From positions 372,001 to 436,000 of the forward strand of contig NZ_KE384548.1 in assembly GCF_000426625.1 (NCBI RefSeq): a stretch of 64,000 nucleotides of DNA, read 5' to 3'. Positions 1-9,514 of the stretch are shown here, piece by piece; the first letter of the stretch is position 1; each line of letters begins with the position of its first letter. This stretch comes from Psychrilyobacter atlanticus DSM 19335. GTDB lineage: Bacteria > Fusobacteriota > Fusobacteriia > Fusobacteriales > Fusobacteriaceae. The notes beneath the pieces are model-generated. The model did not search any database, had not been told where the DNA came from, and saw nothing but the letters and a program-made list of their open reading frames with translations. The position numbers and the translations under genes were made by a program.

Positions 1-71
1 ACACTATAGCGGGATTGGTAGCGGGATCTTCTGCACATTTTTTATTTGTTTTTTATAGTTCATTTATGTAA
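1..71 (+). CDS. 3' end of a membrane protein (partial)
   Basis: The third forward frame is open from the window edge to a TAA at 69-71 and gives 22 residues rich in G, A, L, F and V, ending FYSSFM. This looks like the last transmembrane segment of an inner-membrane protein. A strong terminator follows 13 bases later, which supports a real gene end here. The family cannot be told from so short a tail. Confidence 0.4.
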   Translation, partial: TIAGLVAGSSAHFLFVFYSSFM

Positions 72-84
72 AAATAATATTATC

Positions 85-112
85 AAGGAGTTTTCTAAAA
101 AGAAAACTCCTT
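85..112 (+). terminator. intrinsic terminator after the partial membrane gene
   Basis: AAGGAGTTTTC (85-95) pairs with GAAAACTCCTT (102-112) around a six-base loop, and TTTTT follows. Confidence 0.85.
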
Positions 113-148
113 TTTTAGTTGATTTTATACATCTCTTTTTAAATAAAG

Positions 149-177
149 TTGCAAATGTTTCATTTATCATATATAAT
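149..177 (+). promoter_or_regulatory. sigma-70 promoter of the DUF2325/DUF2023 pair
   Basis: TTGCAA (149-154), a 17-base spacer and a perfect TATAAT (172-177) lie 45 bases before the first gene. The AT-rich stretch at 176-215 contains GATAATCAAAATTAATTA, which only weakly resembles a Fur box. Confidence 0.7.
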
Positions 178-221
178 GATTAACATATAGTTTGATAATC
201 AAAATTAATTAGGAGGAAAAC

Positions 222-512
222 ATGATAGCAATAATTGGAGGAGTAAAAGGAATAGAATTTGAATATAAGGGATTGATGAAGAAAAATAATCTTAAGTGTA
301 AAATATATAATCAAAATTGTCCGAATTTTGAGAAAAAGATAAAAAATTGCGAAGCCTGTATAATGTTTACCAATACAGTAAGTCATAAACTTTCAACTTC
401 ATGTAATAAGGTCTGTAAGAAAAATGATATAAAATTAATAAGAGTTCATTCAAGTAGTATAAATAAATTAAAAGAAAGTATCTGCGAAGTATGCGAATAT
501 TTAGATAATTAG
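222..512 (+). CDS. DUF2325-family small cysteine-rich protein
   Basis: A 96-residue soluble protein that begins with the MIAIIGG strand-loop typical of DUF2325 (PF10087). It carries several cysteines (NCPNF, NCEAC, CNKVC, ICEVC) that could bind metal. DUF2325 proteins have no settled biochemical role. An AGGAGG site precedes the ATG, and the next gene starts 9 bases after the stop with its own AGGAGG, so the two form an operon behind the promoter at 149-177. A role in metal or redox physiology is only an inference from the cysteines. Confidence 0.7.
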   Translation: MIAIIGGVKGIEFEYKGLMKKNNLKCKIYNQNCPNFEKKIKNCEACIMFTNTVSHKLSTSCNKVCKKNDIKLIRVHSSSINKLKESICEVCEYLDN

Positions 513-521
513 GAGGAAAAG

Positions 522-848
522 ATGAAGGTATTTGTTCACCATATATATGAATATGAAAAAGGATTAAGAAATTTAGTTTTACATACAACATCTAAAGAAA
601 ACCTTGAGATGATTGAGATGAAGTTAGGGAATAGGAAGATCAATTATAAGATCTATGAAACAAAAAATGGAAAACTCAATATTTTTTTTGGAGCAGAGGA
701 GTGTGTAGAAGTTATAAAAAAAATTGGGAAAGATTATTTGGTAGATTATACAGCAGAGGAAGATTTTATATTAGGGATTATGCTGGGTTATGATAGGAAA
801 AAGCAATGTGAAAGATTTATGAAATATGATGAAATAAATAGAGCTTAA
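522..848 (+). CDS. DUF2023-like protein
   Basis: A 108-residue soluble protein starting MKVFVHHIYEYEKGLRNL. It resembles the DUF2023 family (PF09633), whose members are about this size and often lie near small redox proteins. The central FFGAEECVEVIKKIG and the acidic DYTAEEDFILGIMLGYD stretch fit that family. No catalytic motif is evident and the function is unknown. It is translated from its own AGGAGG site as the second gene of a two-gene operon, ended by the hairpin at 837-866. Confidence 0.6.
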   Translation: MKVFVHHIYEYEKGLRNLVLHTTSKENLEMIEMKLGNRKINYKIYETKNGKLNIFFGAEECVEVIKKIGKDYLVDYTAEEDFILGIMLGYDRKKQCERFMKYDEINRA

Positions 849-866
849 ATAAAGAAAAGCTCTATT
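837..866. terminator. bidirectional terminator between DUF2023-like gene and ybaK
   Basis: AATAGAGCTT (837-846) pairs with AAGCTCTATT (857-866); TATTTTAATT follows on the plus strand. It starts inside the last codons of the upstream gene and can serve the convergent ybaK transcript. Confidence 0.7.
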
Positions 867-883
867 TATTTTAATTGTTAATC

Positions 884-1360
884 TTATAGGTATATAGAGA
901 TATCATCTACATGGATATTTAAAACTTGAATTAACTTATTTGGATCGATTTCAATCTGCATCCCTCTTTTTCCACCACTGATGACAATAGTTTCAAAACT
1001 TAGGCAGGAATCTCCAATATAAGTAGGAAAAGATTTTTTCATCCCTAGAGGAGAGCATCCGCCCCTCATATATCCTGTTATTTTTAGGAGATCTTTCATA
1101 TGAATCATCTCAACTTTCTTATTTTTACTGACTTTAGCCAATTTTTTTAAATCTAATTCCATCTCTCCTGAGATACAAGCTACTAGATAGCCAGTTTTAT
1201 CTCCTAAAAGGACTAAAGTTTTAAAAATTCTATCGATATCAACCTTAGTTTTTTTTGCCATAGCTACAGCACTGAGATCGGATTCGTCATATTCATATTC
1301 ATTTATCACATATGGAATTTTATTTTTATCTAGGATTCTCATAGCGTTTGTTTTTTTCAT
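884..1360 (-). CDS. ybaK: Cys-tRNA(Pro)/Cys-tRNA deacylase YbaK
   Basis: A 158-residue single-domain protein of the YbaK/EbsC family, which hydrolyses cysteinyl-tRNA(Pro) mischarged by prolyl-tRNA synthetase. Family marks are the N-terminal NAMRILDKNKIPY, the FKTLV stretch with the likely functional lysine at 47, the VACISGEMELDLKKLAK core and the glycine-rich YMRGGCSPLGMKK loop. The length is normal. The start codon overlaps the end of the upstream MerR gene by four bases, so the two are translationally coupled. The MerR/ybaK arrangement seems incidental to MerR function. Confidence 0.93.
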   Translation of the reverse strand: MKKTNAMRILDKNKIPYVINEYEYDESDLSAVAMAKKTKVDIDRIFKTLVLLGDKTGYLVACISGEMELDLKKLAKVSKNKKVEMIHMKDLLKITGYMRGGCSPLGMKKSFPTYIGDSCLSFETIVISGGKRGMQIEIDPNKLIQVLNIHVDDISIYL

Positions 1361-2166
1361 AATTCCTCCTCTATCTTAAACAATATTTCACTTAAATAAT
1401 CATCGACTGAACTTGATGTATGAGCGCCTAAGATAGCCCTACCATAAGCTTTACCAGCTGATTTTAATTGATTCTCTTCCAAGTATTCTTTGATTTTTTT
1501 CATGGCAGGTTCATTATATGTTTTAGGATTACCTCTGTAGATTAGAGATATATATAATCCCCCAGACATTAAATATTCATTTTCTGCTTTTTTATTTTTG
1601 GAAAGTTCATGGATTAAACCATTACAGCTATATCTCCCCTCCAATAATTCATCTACATCTAACAATCCATAGACTTTACCCTCTATTTCATCAGTTTTTT
1701 TCTTGAGTGTCATACCTATCTGGTACAATTCAGGTTTCTCCACTATATTTATTGGTTCAAATTCAATTTTTTCAAATTTAGTTTTATATACTTTAATTAT
1801 CTTTATCTCAAAAGTTTCGTTGATCTCTGGAGTAGATTTGAGTTTTGCTATATGATTGTCTACGCCGATCTTTAATTTCTTTAAATTTTTTATCTCATCT
1901 TCTATTTTTTTTGAAATAATAATTAATTCATCTAGGAGGCCGCCTCTATTCTTAATTTCTTTTATCTTTTTTAAAGAAACTCCCATCTTTTTCAGTGAGA
2001 ATATAATATATGCTTCCTTTATATGCTCTTTTAAATAATATCTATACCCTGTAATAGGATTTTTAAAAGCTGGAATCAATAGACCCAGTTCCTCATAATG
2101 TCTCAGTGTTTTGGTTGTAATATTCAATATTTTGGCTAATTCGCCGATAGTAAAAAAAAATTTCAT
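1357..2166 (-). CDS. MerR-family regulator with C-terminal effector domain
   Basis: A 269-residue regulator. Residues 5-72 are a MerR winged helix (IGELAKILNITTKTLRHYEELGLLIP, then YRYY), residues about 75-115 a coiled-coil linker, and the rest a GyrI/BmrR-like ligand-binding region ending in the ATSSSVDDYLSEILFKIEEEL-type tail. Such regulators twist an over-long promoter spacer when they bind drug-like ligands. It is divergent from an acetyltransferase gene, and a MerR-type dyad lies between them. It probably controls itself and that gene; the ligand is unknown. Confidence 0.88.
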   Translation of the reverse strand: MKFFFTIGELAKILNITTKTLRHYEELGLLIPAFKNPITGYRYYLKEHIKEAYIIFSLKKMGVSLKKIKEIKNRGGLLDELIIISKKIEDEIKNLKKLKIGVDNHIAKLKSTPEINETFEIKIIKVYKTKFEKIEFEPINIVEKPELYQIGMTLKKKTDEIEGKVYGLLDVDELLEGRYSCNGLIHELSKNKKAENEYLMSGGLYISLIYRGNPKTYNEPAMKKIKEYLEENQLKSAGKAYGRAILGAHTSSSVDDYLSEILFKIEEEL

Positions 2167-2178
2167 ATTTCCCCCTTG

Positions 2179-2195
2179 AACCTTGCCCTTAGGTT
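2179..2195. promoter_or_regulatory. MerR-type operator between merR and acetyltransferase genes
   Basis: The dyad AACCT, seven bases, AGGTT sits 13 bases before the MerR start codon and 42 bases before the divergent acetyltransferase gene. The half-site matches the ACCT...AGGT core common to MerR-family operators. Confidence 0.55.
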
Positions 2196-2236
2196 AAAGC
2201 TTATCATATAAATATAAAATATTAAAGGAGGGAATC

Positions 2237-2893
2237 ATGAAAAAAGATCATTGGTTTTATACAAAACTTATAAAGGACGAAATAACAAATGAAAATATTG
2301 AGGCAGGGGTAGGAAGTTATTATTCAGGCTATTATCAGGATGGGAATTTTGAGGATCATAATGTAAGGTATCTTTATGGAACCCCTAAGGATAAAGAGTT
2401 GGCAGATATTAGATGGGTCCCTGATAAATTAAAGATAGGTAAATACAACTCTATAGCTAGTGGAGTAGTATTTATGATGGGAGGAAATTCAACACATAAT
2501 TTAAATTTTGTTTCAGTTTATCCATTTCCTGCCATTATAGAAAATGCTTACGAAAGTCGTGGAGACACTGTAGTTGGGAATGATGTTTGGCTGGGGATGG
2601 AAGCTATGGTCATGCCAGGAATTAAGATAGGACATGGTTCAGTAGTTGCTGCAAGAAGTGTAGTAACAAAAGATGTTCCTCCTTATACTATAGTCGGTGG
2701 AAACCCGGCTAAGGTTATAAGGAGAAGGTTTTCAGAGGCCGAGATTGAGATGTTATTAGAAATGAAATGGTGGGATTGGTCTGAGGAGGAGATAAATTTA
2801 GCTTTACCATACTTTATAAAAGGGGTTGAAGATCTCTATGAATATTGGAAACAATTAAAAAATGAACATGACGTTGCCTCCAAAAAGGCATAG
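2237..2893 (+). CDS. CatB/Vat-type hexapeptide-repeat O-acetyltransferase
   Basis: A 218-residue left-handed beta-helix acetyltransferase of the xenobiotic group (streptogramin Vat, chloramphenicol CatB). It shows the family insert GGNSTHN with the presumptive catalytic His87, the hexapeptide run at 115-155 (VVGNDVWLGMEAMVMPGI...), VVAARSVVTKDVPPYTIVGGNPAKVI, and the WWDW motif near 175. It transfers acetyl from acetyl-CoA to a hydroxyl of the acceptor. Its divergent MerR regulator suggests induction by a toxic small molecule. Whether the acceptor is an antibiotic cannot be told, since many CatB-like enzymes act on sugars or unknown substrates. Confidence 0.88.
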   Translation: MKKDHWFYTKLIKDEITNENIEAGVGSYYSGYYQDGNFEDHNVRYLYGTPKDKELADIRWVPDKLKIGKYNSIASGVVFMMGGNSTHNLNFVSVYPFPAIIENAYESRGDTVVGNDVWLGMEAMVMPGIKIGHGSVVAARSVVTKDVPPYTIVGGNPAKVIRRRFSEAEIEMLLEMKWWDWSEEEINLALPYFIKGVEDLYEYWKQLKNEHDVASKKA

Positions 2894-2952
2894 TCTAAAT
2901 TTTTCTGGTTTTAGCTGATATTATGAGATGGTGTAATTTTCTAGATAAAAAA

Positions 2953-2974
2953 AGGAGGACTTGAATGTCCTCCT
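2953..2974. terminator. bidirectional terminator
   Basis: AGGAGGAC (2953-2960) pairs with GTCCTCCT (2967-2974). A-rich DNA on the left and T-rich DNA on the right let it end both the acetyltransferase transcript and the converging small gene. Confidence 0.85.
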
Positions 2975-2980
2975 AATTTT

Positions 2981-3292
2981 TTATAGATGAATAATAAAGT
3001 AACTTTTCCCCTTAACTTTAAATTCTACAGGTTTTCTCTCTCTAATTTTTCTAAATTTTGTGTGAGTATATCTTTTTACCATTTTTTGAGGATAATCCTC
3101 TGCTTTTTTTCTACTCATAGTAACTATAGTATTGATTACTTCTGATTTTTTATTACTAACCAGATAATCTTCATTCATACAACTAAATAAAACACCCCTA
3201 TAGATAGGATCTCCTTTTATCTGTTTAAAATTTATATTTTTACCCAATCTTTCATTGATATATAAGCCTAGGGCCATCATTCTATCTTTCAT
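2981..3292 (-). CDS. conserved small protein of unknown function
   Basis: I do not recognise this 103-residue basic protein (MKDRMMALGLYINERLGKNI...). It is soluble, rich in Lys and Arg, and has no signal peptide, cysteine motif or clear catalytic signature. The longer frame to 3316 begins with residues encoded by the AAGGAG ribosome site itself, so the ATG at 3292, eight bases after that site, is the better start. It is a single gene between two terminators, downstream of and on the same strand as pyrG. Confidence 0.6.
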   Translation of the reverse strand: MKDRMMALGLYINERLGKNINFKQIKGDPIYRGVLFSCMNEDYLVSNKKSEVINTIVTMSRKKAEDYPQKMVKRYTHTKFRKIRERKPVEFKVKGKSYFIIHL

Positions 3293-3362
3293 AATTATCT
3301 TCTCCTTTTTGATCACTAACTAGCACTATTGCCGCTAATAAAATTTTATTTTTAGACAAAAA

Positions 3363-3386
3363 TTTGGCTGAGAGATCCCAGCCAAA
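3363..3386 (-). terminator. pyrG terminator
   Basis: On the minus strand TTTGGCTG (3386-3379) pairs with CAGCCAAA (3370-3363), and TTTTTGTC follows. It lies six bases beyond the pyrG stop codon. Confidence 0.8.
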
Positions 3387-3392
3387 TGATTT

Positions 3393-5012
<1,620 letters not shown>

Positions 5013-5021
5013 TTAACACAT

Positions 5022-5064
5022 AAAAAAAAGGCGAAAAAAAAAACGGATGTTTTGATTTATCGCC
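5022..5064 (-). promoter_or_regulatory. terminator-like hairpin in the pyrG leader (candidate attenuator)
   Basis: Between the pyrG promoter and its ribosome site the minus strand reads GGCGA (5064-5060), an A-rich loop, ten U, TCGCC (5034-5030), then eight U and AUG. A-rich and U-rich arms can extend the stem. The hairpin ends about 33 bases before the start codon, a position where it can only affect pyrG. Confidence 0.55.
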
Positions 5065-5121
5065 TATAATAATTTTTTTTAAAACAGAAATATTTCTTTC
5101 CCTGTTTAATTTACTTTAATA

Positions 5122-5150
5122 AGTATACTATAGAACCTAAAAAAAATCAA
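5122..5150 (-). promoter_or_regulatory. pyrG promoter
   Basis: On the minus strand TTGATT (5150-5145), a 17-base spacer and TATACT (5127-5122). Transcription would start near 5115 with A or G, giving a leader of about 125 bases. Confidence 0.65.
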
Positions 5151-5181
5151 TAATTTTTTTAGATTCTATAGTCTTTGTTTC

Positions 5182-6228
5182 TTACCCCTCAATTGGGTTT
5201 AAATTAATTTTAGGATTTAAATTCAAAATAAAGTGAGTAAGTAAATTTATTTCATCTTCAATATCATAAAAACTAGCTGTTTCTACTGGAGAGTGCATAT
5301 ATCTGATTGGCAGAGAAACTAAAGCTACAGGAACCCCTTTACCAGTATATTTTATAGTATCAGCATCTGTACCAGTCCTTCTAGGAGTCAGCTCATATTG
5401 TAAATTTATATCTAATTCTTCAGCTGATTTTTCTAACTCTGAATTAATTTTGAGATTTATAGGAGCTCCTTTAGCTAAAACAGGTCCGCCCTCTAATGAA
5501 AACTCTCCATTGGCATTGGTATCTACCCCGGGATAGTCAGTAGCAAAGGTAACGTCACAAATCACAGCCATATCCGGGTTAATTTTTGAGCCAGCAAAAT
5601 AAGCTCCACCTTGATTAGTTTCTTCAGTACTTGTATTTACAGCATAAACTCCTATATCTAGGTTTTCCTCAGCCAGCTTTCTTATAACTTCAGCTATGAT
5701 GAAACTTCCAGTTTTATTATCTAAGGCTTTACCAGCAATTCTATTCTCCTGCAAAAGTTCAGTTTCTCTCTTGTAAACTGCCATATCTCCAATATTTAAA
5801 AATTTTATTGCTGATTCTTTATTTTTAAAACCACAATCTACATATATATCATCCATAGTAAGATTTTCTTTCACTCCTCCATGGTGCTCAGCATTGGCTC
5901 CGACTACTCCAACAACCTCTTCTTTACCCAAGAATTTTATTTTCATACCCACAGCAATTTTGGGACTGATCCCCCCTAGTTTCTCCAAGAAGATAAAACC
6001 ATTAGAATCGATTCTTTTAACCATAAATCCAATTTCATCCCCATGAGCTGCGATCATAACTTTAAAATCTGCTTCTGGGTTTAAAACTGCATATGCATTG
6101 CCTACATTATCACTCTCTGTTTTGTGGGAAAACTCTTTCACATAGTCCAGCCAAAGAAGTTGAACTTCTTTTTCCATTCCAGACGGTGAAGAAGTATCCA
6201 AAAGATCCATTAAAAATTTTCTGTTCAT
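5182..6228 (-). CDS. M42-family metalloaminopeptidase
   Basis: A 348-residue di-zinc exopeptidase of the M42 family (glutamyl aminopeptidase PepA / TET / FrvX type). Expected metal and catalytic positions are present: His62 and Asp64 in AAHGDEIG, the bridging aspartate in KALDNKTG, the EE pair in STEETNQGGA, the later aspartate in CDVTFATD, and the C-terminal histidine in YMHSPVETA. These cytosolic enzymes trim peptides and often form dodecamers. The gene stands alone between aroK and pyrG. Substrate preference within M42 cannot be read from the sequence. Confidence 0.92.
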   Translation of the reverse strand: MNRKFLMDLLDTSSPSGMEKEVQLLWLDYVKEFSHKTESDNVGNAYAVLNPEADFKVMIAAHGDEIGFMVKRIDSNGFIFLEKLGGISPKIAVGMKIKFLGKEEVVGVVGANAEHHGGVKENLTMDDIYVDCGFKNKESAIKFLNIGDMAVYKRETELLQENRIAGKALDNKTGSFIIAEVIRKLAEENLDIGVYAVNTSTEETNQGGAYFAGSKINPDMAVICDVTFATDYPGVDTNANGEFSLEGGPVLAKGAPINLKINSELEKSAEELDINLQYELTPRRTGTDADTIKYTGKGVPVALVSLPIRYMHSPVETASFYDIEDEINLLTHFILNLNPKINLNPIEG

Positions 6229-6344
6229 AAGTTATGCCCCCTAGTATTTTTATTCTCCAAAAAAATTATAAAACTCACCAATAAATTAAAGGTTATAAAA
6301 ACTTTCATTGTGACTATAATTAGATGCAACATTACGTTGCCTTT

Positions 6345-6866
6345 TTAGTCAAATTTAATATACATTTTTTTTATTTTATCCACAGTATCCCAGATGTTAG
6401 TTCTAGAATCAATATGGACTTGATCGTCCATGTATTTTTTGTAATTATCGATTCTTTCGTCTAAAAGTTCAACAATACGAGAATGCAGGTCCTCTACATC
6501 ATTTAGGAGAGGCCGGGTATTTCTCCTGGATACCCTCTTATAGATACATTCAATGGTGCAATCTAAATAGATTACAAAGCCGCTTTCTTTTAAAAGCATT
6601 ATATTAGCATCAGATGCTACAACACCGCCCCCTGTAGAAATAACGGTGTTGTTCATTTTGGAAATTTCTTTAACATATTTTGCTTCAATCTCTCTGAAAT
6701 ATTTTTCCCCTTTCAGAGCAAATATCTCTTTTACCTTCATATTTTCTTTGTGTTCTATATAATGGTCTGTATCTACAAAGTTCATCTCTAAAACTTTAGC
6801 CAGCTCTCTACCCACTGTAGATTTTCCACTTCCCATAAATCCTATTAAAATTAAATTTTGTTTCAT
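6345..6866 (-). CDS. aroK: shikimate kinase
   Basis: A 173-residue P-loop kinase that phosphorylates shikimate at O3 in the aromatic amino acid pathway. Motifs in order are the Walker A GFMGSGKST, the substrate-binding DTD, the STGGGVV loop and the lid RNTRPLL. The ATG at 6866 is eight bases behind a GAGG site; a GTG three codons upstream overlaps that site and is less likely. No other aro genes flank it, so in this genome it is a single-gene unit. Confidence 0.95.
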   Translation of the reverse strand: MKQNLILIGFMGSGKSTVGRELAKVLEMNFVDTDHYIEHKENMKVKEIFALKGEKYFREIEAKYVKEISKMNNTVISTGGGVVASDANIMLLKESGFVIYLDCTIECIYKRVSRRNTRPLLNDVEDLHSRIVELLDERIDNYKKYMDDQVHIDSRTNIWDTVDKIKKMYIKFD

Positions 6867-7080
6867 AAGGTTCACCTCGAGACAATTATATCATAATATT
6901 AAATACTTTTGATTACTTTTATTTTCTCTTTTTTGAGTAATAACCATTTATTGAATGGAGAATCGCGATTTTATAAAAGTAAAAGGATATTAGGGTGTTT
7001 TTTGTATAACATAATATGCTGGATAGAAAATGAATAAATATTTTATAGGTTATATATCATGCAAAAATACAGGAGGGAAA

Positions 7081-8040
7081 ATGGGATATAAAAAATTATA
7101 TTTAATATTAAGTATTTTATTTTTAAGTTTAACTGCCTGCAAAAAATATGAGGAACCCATAAAAATAGGGGTTAATGATTGGCCACCATGTGAATTATGG
7201 TATATAGCGGAAGAACAGGGTTATTTTGAAGATACTAAAGTGGAAATTATTAGGTTTTCTACCTGGGCAGATAGTTTAACTGCTTTTTATTTAGGGAAGA
7301 CAGATATAGTAAGTTCATCATATTTTAATACTCTTTATTATGATAAAAAAGGAGAAGGTGCAAAGATAATCCTTACTGCTGATATGATAGTGGGAGGAGA
7401 CGGTCTGGTAGTTAAAGATTACATTGAGGATCTAAAGGATCTAAAAGAGAAAAAAATAGCAGTAGAACTGGGAACAGATGAGCATTTTTTACTTCATAAA
7501 GTGTTAGAAAAAATAGGGCTAAAAGAGGAGGATGTTACAATAATTCCATCTACTTCTAAAGAAAGTATGGAAAAATTTATTCGTGGGGAAGTAGATGCCT
7601 GTTTAACATATGAACCTTTTATGAGCCGGGCTGCTGAAAAAGGAGGAGGGAGAGTTACTTTTACTACAGCTAATTTACCAGAGTATATAATCGATGTTTT
7701 ACTTGCCCGAAATGAGGTTTTAGAGGTAAGAAAGAAAGATTATTCAAACATTATTCGTGCCTGGTATAAGGCTCAAAAATTTGTAAAGGAAAATCCAGAG
7801 GAAGCCTATAGAATAATGAGTTCTAAAGAAAACATAACACCAAAAGAATTTAAATCATTCTATGAGAGTTTTGAAATGTTTAGTTTAGAAGACAATAAAA
7901 AGATATTTAGTTCAGAAAAATTAAAAGAAAAATTGATGGAGATGGATAAATTTTTATTCAAAAATGATCTAATCTCTGACAGGATAGAGATAGAAAAAAT
8001 ATATACAGATGAAATTCTCATTGATATAGGAGATGAGTAA
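7081..8040 (+). CDS. NMT1/TauA-type solute-binding lipoprotein
   Basis: A 319-residue periplasmic-binding-protein-like lipoprotein. The signal peptide ends in the lipobox LTAC with Cys20 as lipid site. The mature part has the NMT1/THI5/nitrate-taurine binder pattern: IKIGVNDWPPCELWYIAEEQGYF, the middle ADSLTAFYLGKTDIV and VKDYIEDLKDLKEKKIAVELGT. The AGGAGGG at 7071-7077 fits the ATG at 7081, not the earlier one at 7030. No permease or ATPase adjoins it. The next gene, two bases on, is a membrane diguanylate cyclase, so it probably acts as a sensor subunit. The ligand is unknown. Confidence 0.85.
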   Translation: MGYKKLYLILSILFLSLTACKKYEEPIKIGVNDWPPCELWYIAEEQGYFEDTKVEIIRFSTWADSLTAFYLGKTDIVSSSYFNTLYYDKKGEGAKIILTADMIVGGDGLVVKDYIEDLKDLKEKKIAVELGTDEHFLLHKVLEKIGLKEEDVTIIPSTSKESMEKFIRGEVDACLTYEPFMSRAAEKGGGRVTFTTANLPEYIIDVLLARNEVLEVRKKDYSNIIRAWYKAQKFVKENPEEAYRIMSSKENITPKEFKSFYESFEMFSLEDNKKIFSSEKLKEKLMEMDKFLFKNDLISDRIEIEKIYTDEILIDIGDE

Positions 8041-8041
8041 G

Positions 8042-9388
8042 ATGAGTAAGGGGTTTAGAAGATCCTTCTACAGTTTATATCTTAAAATTTCAATGGGGCT
8101 GATAGCCGTAATAGTTACAATTATGTTTTTATCATTTTTTTTCGTAGATAAACTTCTGTATAGTTATTTAAAACTTCAATATAAAGAACAGGTCTTCTCT
8201 GTTATTTCAGGATTAGACTGGGCAGCATCAGGTCTTTTGGAAAATAAAGAAATAAACTCTTTACAGAGATTGACAGAAAATATTGGTTCCTACTCTTTTA
8301 TAGAAAAAATACGTGTTTATAATACAGAAGATCACATCATATCTTCTAATAATAAAAGGGAAGTTGGAAAAGAATTAAAGGAAAGGATTGTCAGTGAAAT
8401 ATTAATAAAAAATAAATTACGAAGCATGGAGATAAATTTTAAAGAGGGACGGTTTAAAGTGGCTGTTCCTATAAAGGGAAAGGAGTATAGCAGAGTGACA
8501 AAATCTGGAATAGTAGGAGTACTCTATATAAAGGTTGACCTAAAAGGGATAGATAAGCTCATGTTTGAATATAGGTATAGTATTATTAGGGATATCACTA
8601 TAGTGGGAGTTCTTTTACTCATTATTATATTGACTTTATTGACCAAAAAAATATTTATTCCTCTTATTAAATTATCAGATGCTGCAATAGAAGTATCTCG
8701 TGGGAATTATAAAAGTAAAATTGAAAATAATTCTAAATTAGAATTTAATTATTTGATCGATGAATTTAATCATATGATCGAACAGATTAACATAAGGGAT
8801 GAAAAATTAAGGATCAGTAGAAAAAAATTAGAAGATTATAGTTTATCATTGGAAAAAAAAGTGAAAGAACGAACCAAGGAGCTGCATCTAAGCAATGAAA
8901 AATTTAAAAAAATAGCAATTACAGATGGTTTGACTAAAATTTATAATAGGAAATATATCTTAGAAAAACTTGGCTCAGAAATAGAAAAATCAATAAGAAT
9001 TCATGAGAAACCATCTATTGTTATGTTGGATGTAGATGACTTTAAAAGAATAAATGATAACTATGGTCATCAAACAGGTGATGAGGTATTAAAAAAAATA
9101 AGTAAAGTTATAAAGAACAGTTTAAGAGACATAGATTTACTTGGAAGATACGGTGGGGAAGAATTTATTATTATTATTCCTGAAACAAATATAGAAAAAT
9201 CTTTTCATATAGCTGAAAGAATCAGGAAAGAAGTTGAAAATATAAGGTACGATAATAAAAATATTAAAACAACGATAAGTTTAGGAGTTGTAGAAGTAGT
9301 CGATGAAAACCAGCATGAAATTATAAGAAAGGTCGATAAACTTCTCTATAAAGCTAAAGAAAACGGGAAAAATAGGGTAGAAAAATAA
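8042..9388 (+). CDS. membrane diguanylate cyclase with HAMP and GGEEF domains
   Basis: A 448-residue inner-membrane enzyme. A transmembrane helix near 15-38 precedes a periplasmic domain of about 140 residues, a second helix near 182-204, a HAMP linker, a coiled coil (KLEDYSLSLEKKVKERTKEL) and a GGDEF domain from about 293. The active site is GGEEF and the inhibitory I-site RDID lies five residues before it, so it should make c-di-GMP under product control. The ATG at 8042 has AGGAG nine bases upstream; the ATG at 8033 touches it. It is coupled to the binding lipoprotein upstream, and the two likely form one ligand-sensing unit. Confidence 0.9.
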   Translation: MSKGFRRSFYSLYLKISMGLIAVIVTIMFLSFFFVDKLLYSYLKLQYKEQVFSVISGLDWAASGLLENKEINSLQRLTENIGSYSFIEKIRVYNTEDHIISSNNKREVGKELKERIVSEILIKNKLRSMEINFKEGRFKVAVPIKGKEYSRVTKSGIVGVLYIKVDLKGIDKLMFEYRYSIIRDITIVGVLLLIIILTLLTKKIFIPLIKLSDAAIEVSRGNYKSKIENNSKLEFNYLIDEFNHMIEQINIRDEKLRISRKKLEDYSLSLEKKVKERTKELHLSNEKFKKIAITDGLTKIYNRKYILEKLGSEIEKSIRIHEKPSIVMLDVDDFKRINDNYGHQTGDEVLKKISKVIKNSLRDIDLLGRYGGEEFIIIIPETNIEKSFHIAERIRKEVENIRYDNKNIKTTISLGVVEVVDENQHEIIRKVDKLLYKAKENGKNRVEK

Positions 9389-9420
9389 AAAAAGCTGAAG
9401 AAATTATTTTGGCTTTTTTT
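9387..9420 (+). terminator. terminator of the lipoprotein/cyclase operon
   Basis: A7GC pairs with GCT7 around a loop of about 16 bases just past the stop codon, ending in seven T. Confidence 0.65.
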
Positions 9421-9514
9421 ACTTTATAAAGTGGAAAAAATAAATATTATGCTAGTTTAGAAAAGATTACTATTATTTGAATTCAAAGAATGATGAATTT
9501 TTAAAGGAGGAAAA

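Noticed and set aside
176-215. Possible Fur box before the DUF2325 gene
   Set aside because: Only a loose match to the GATAAT consensus in a very AT-rich stretch.
180-386. 68-residue minus-strand frame antisense to the DUF2325 gene
   Set aside because: No ribosome site, low-complexity hydrophobic product, and complete overlap with a convincing gene.
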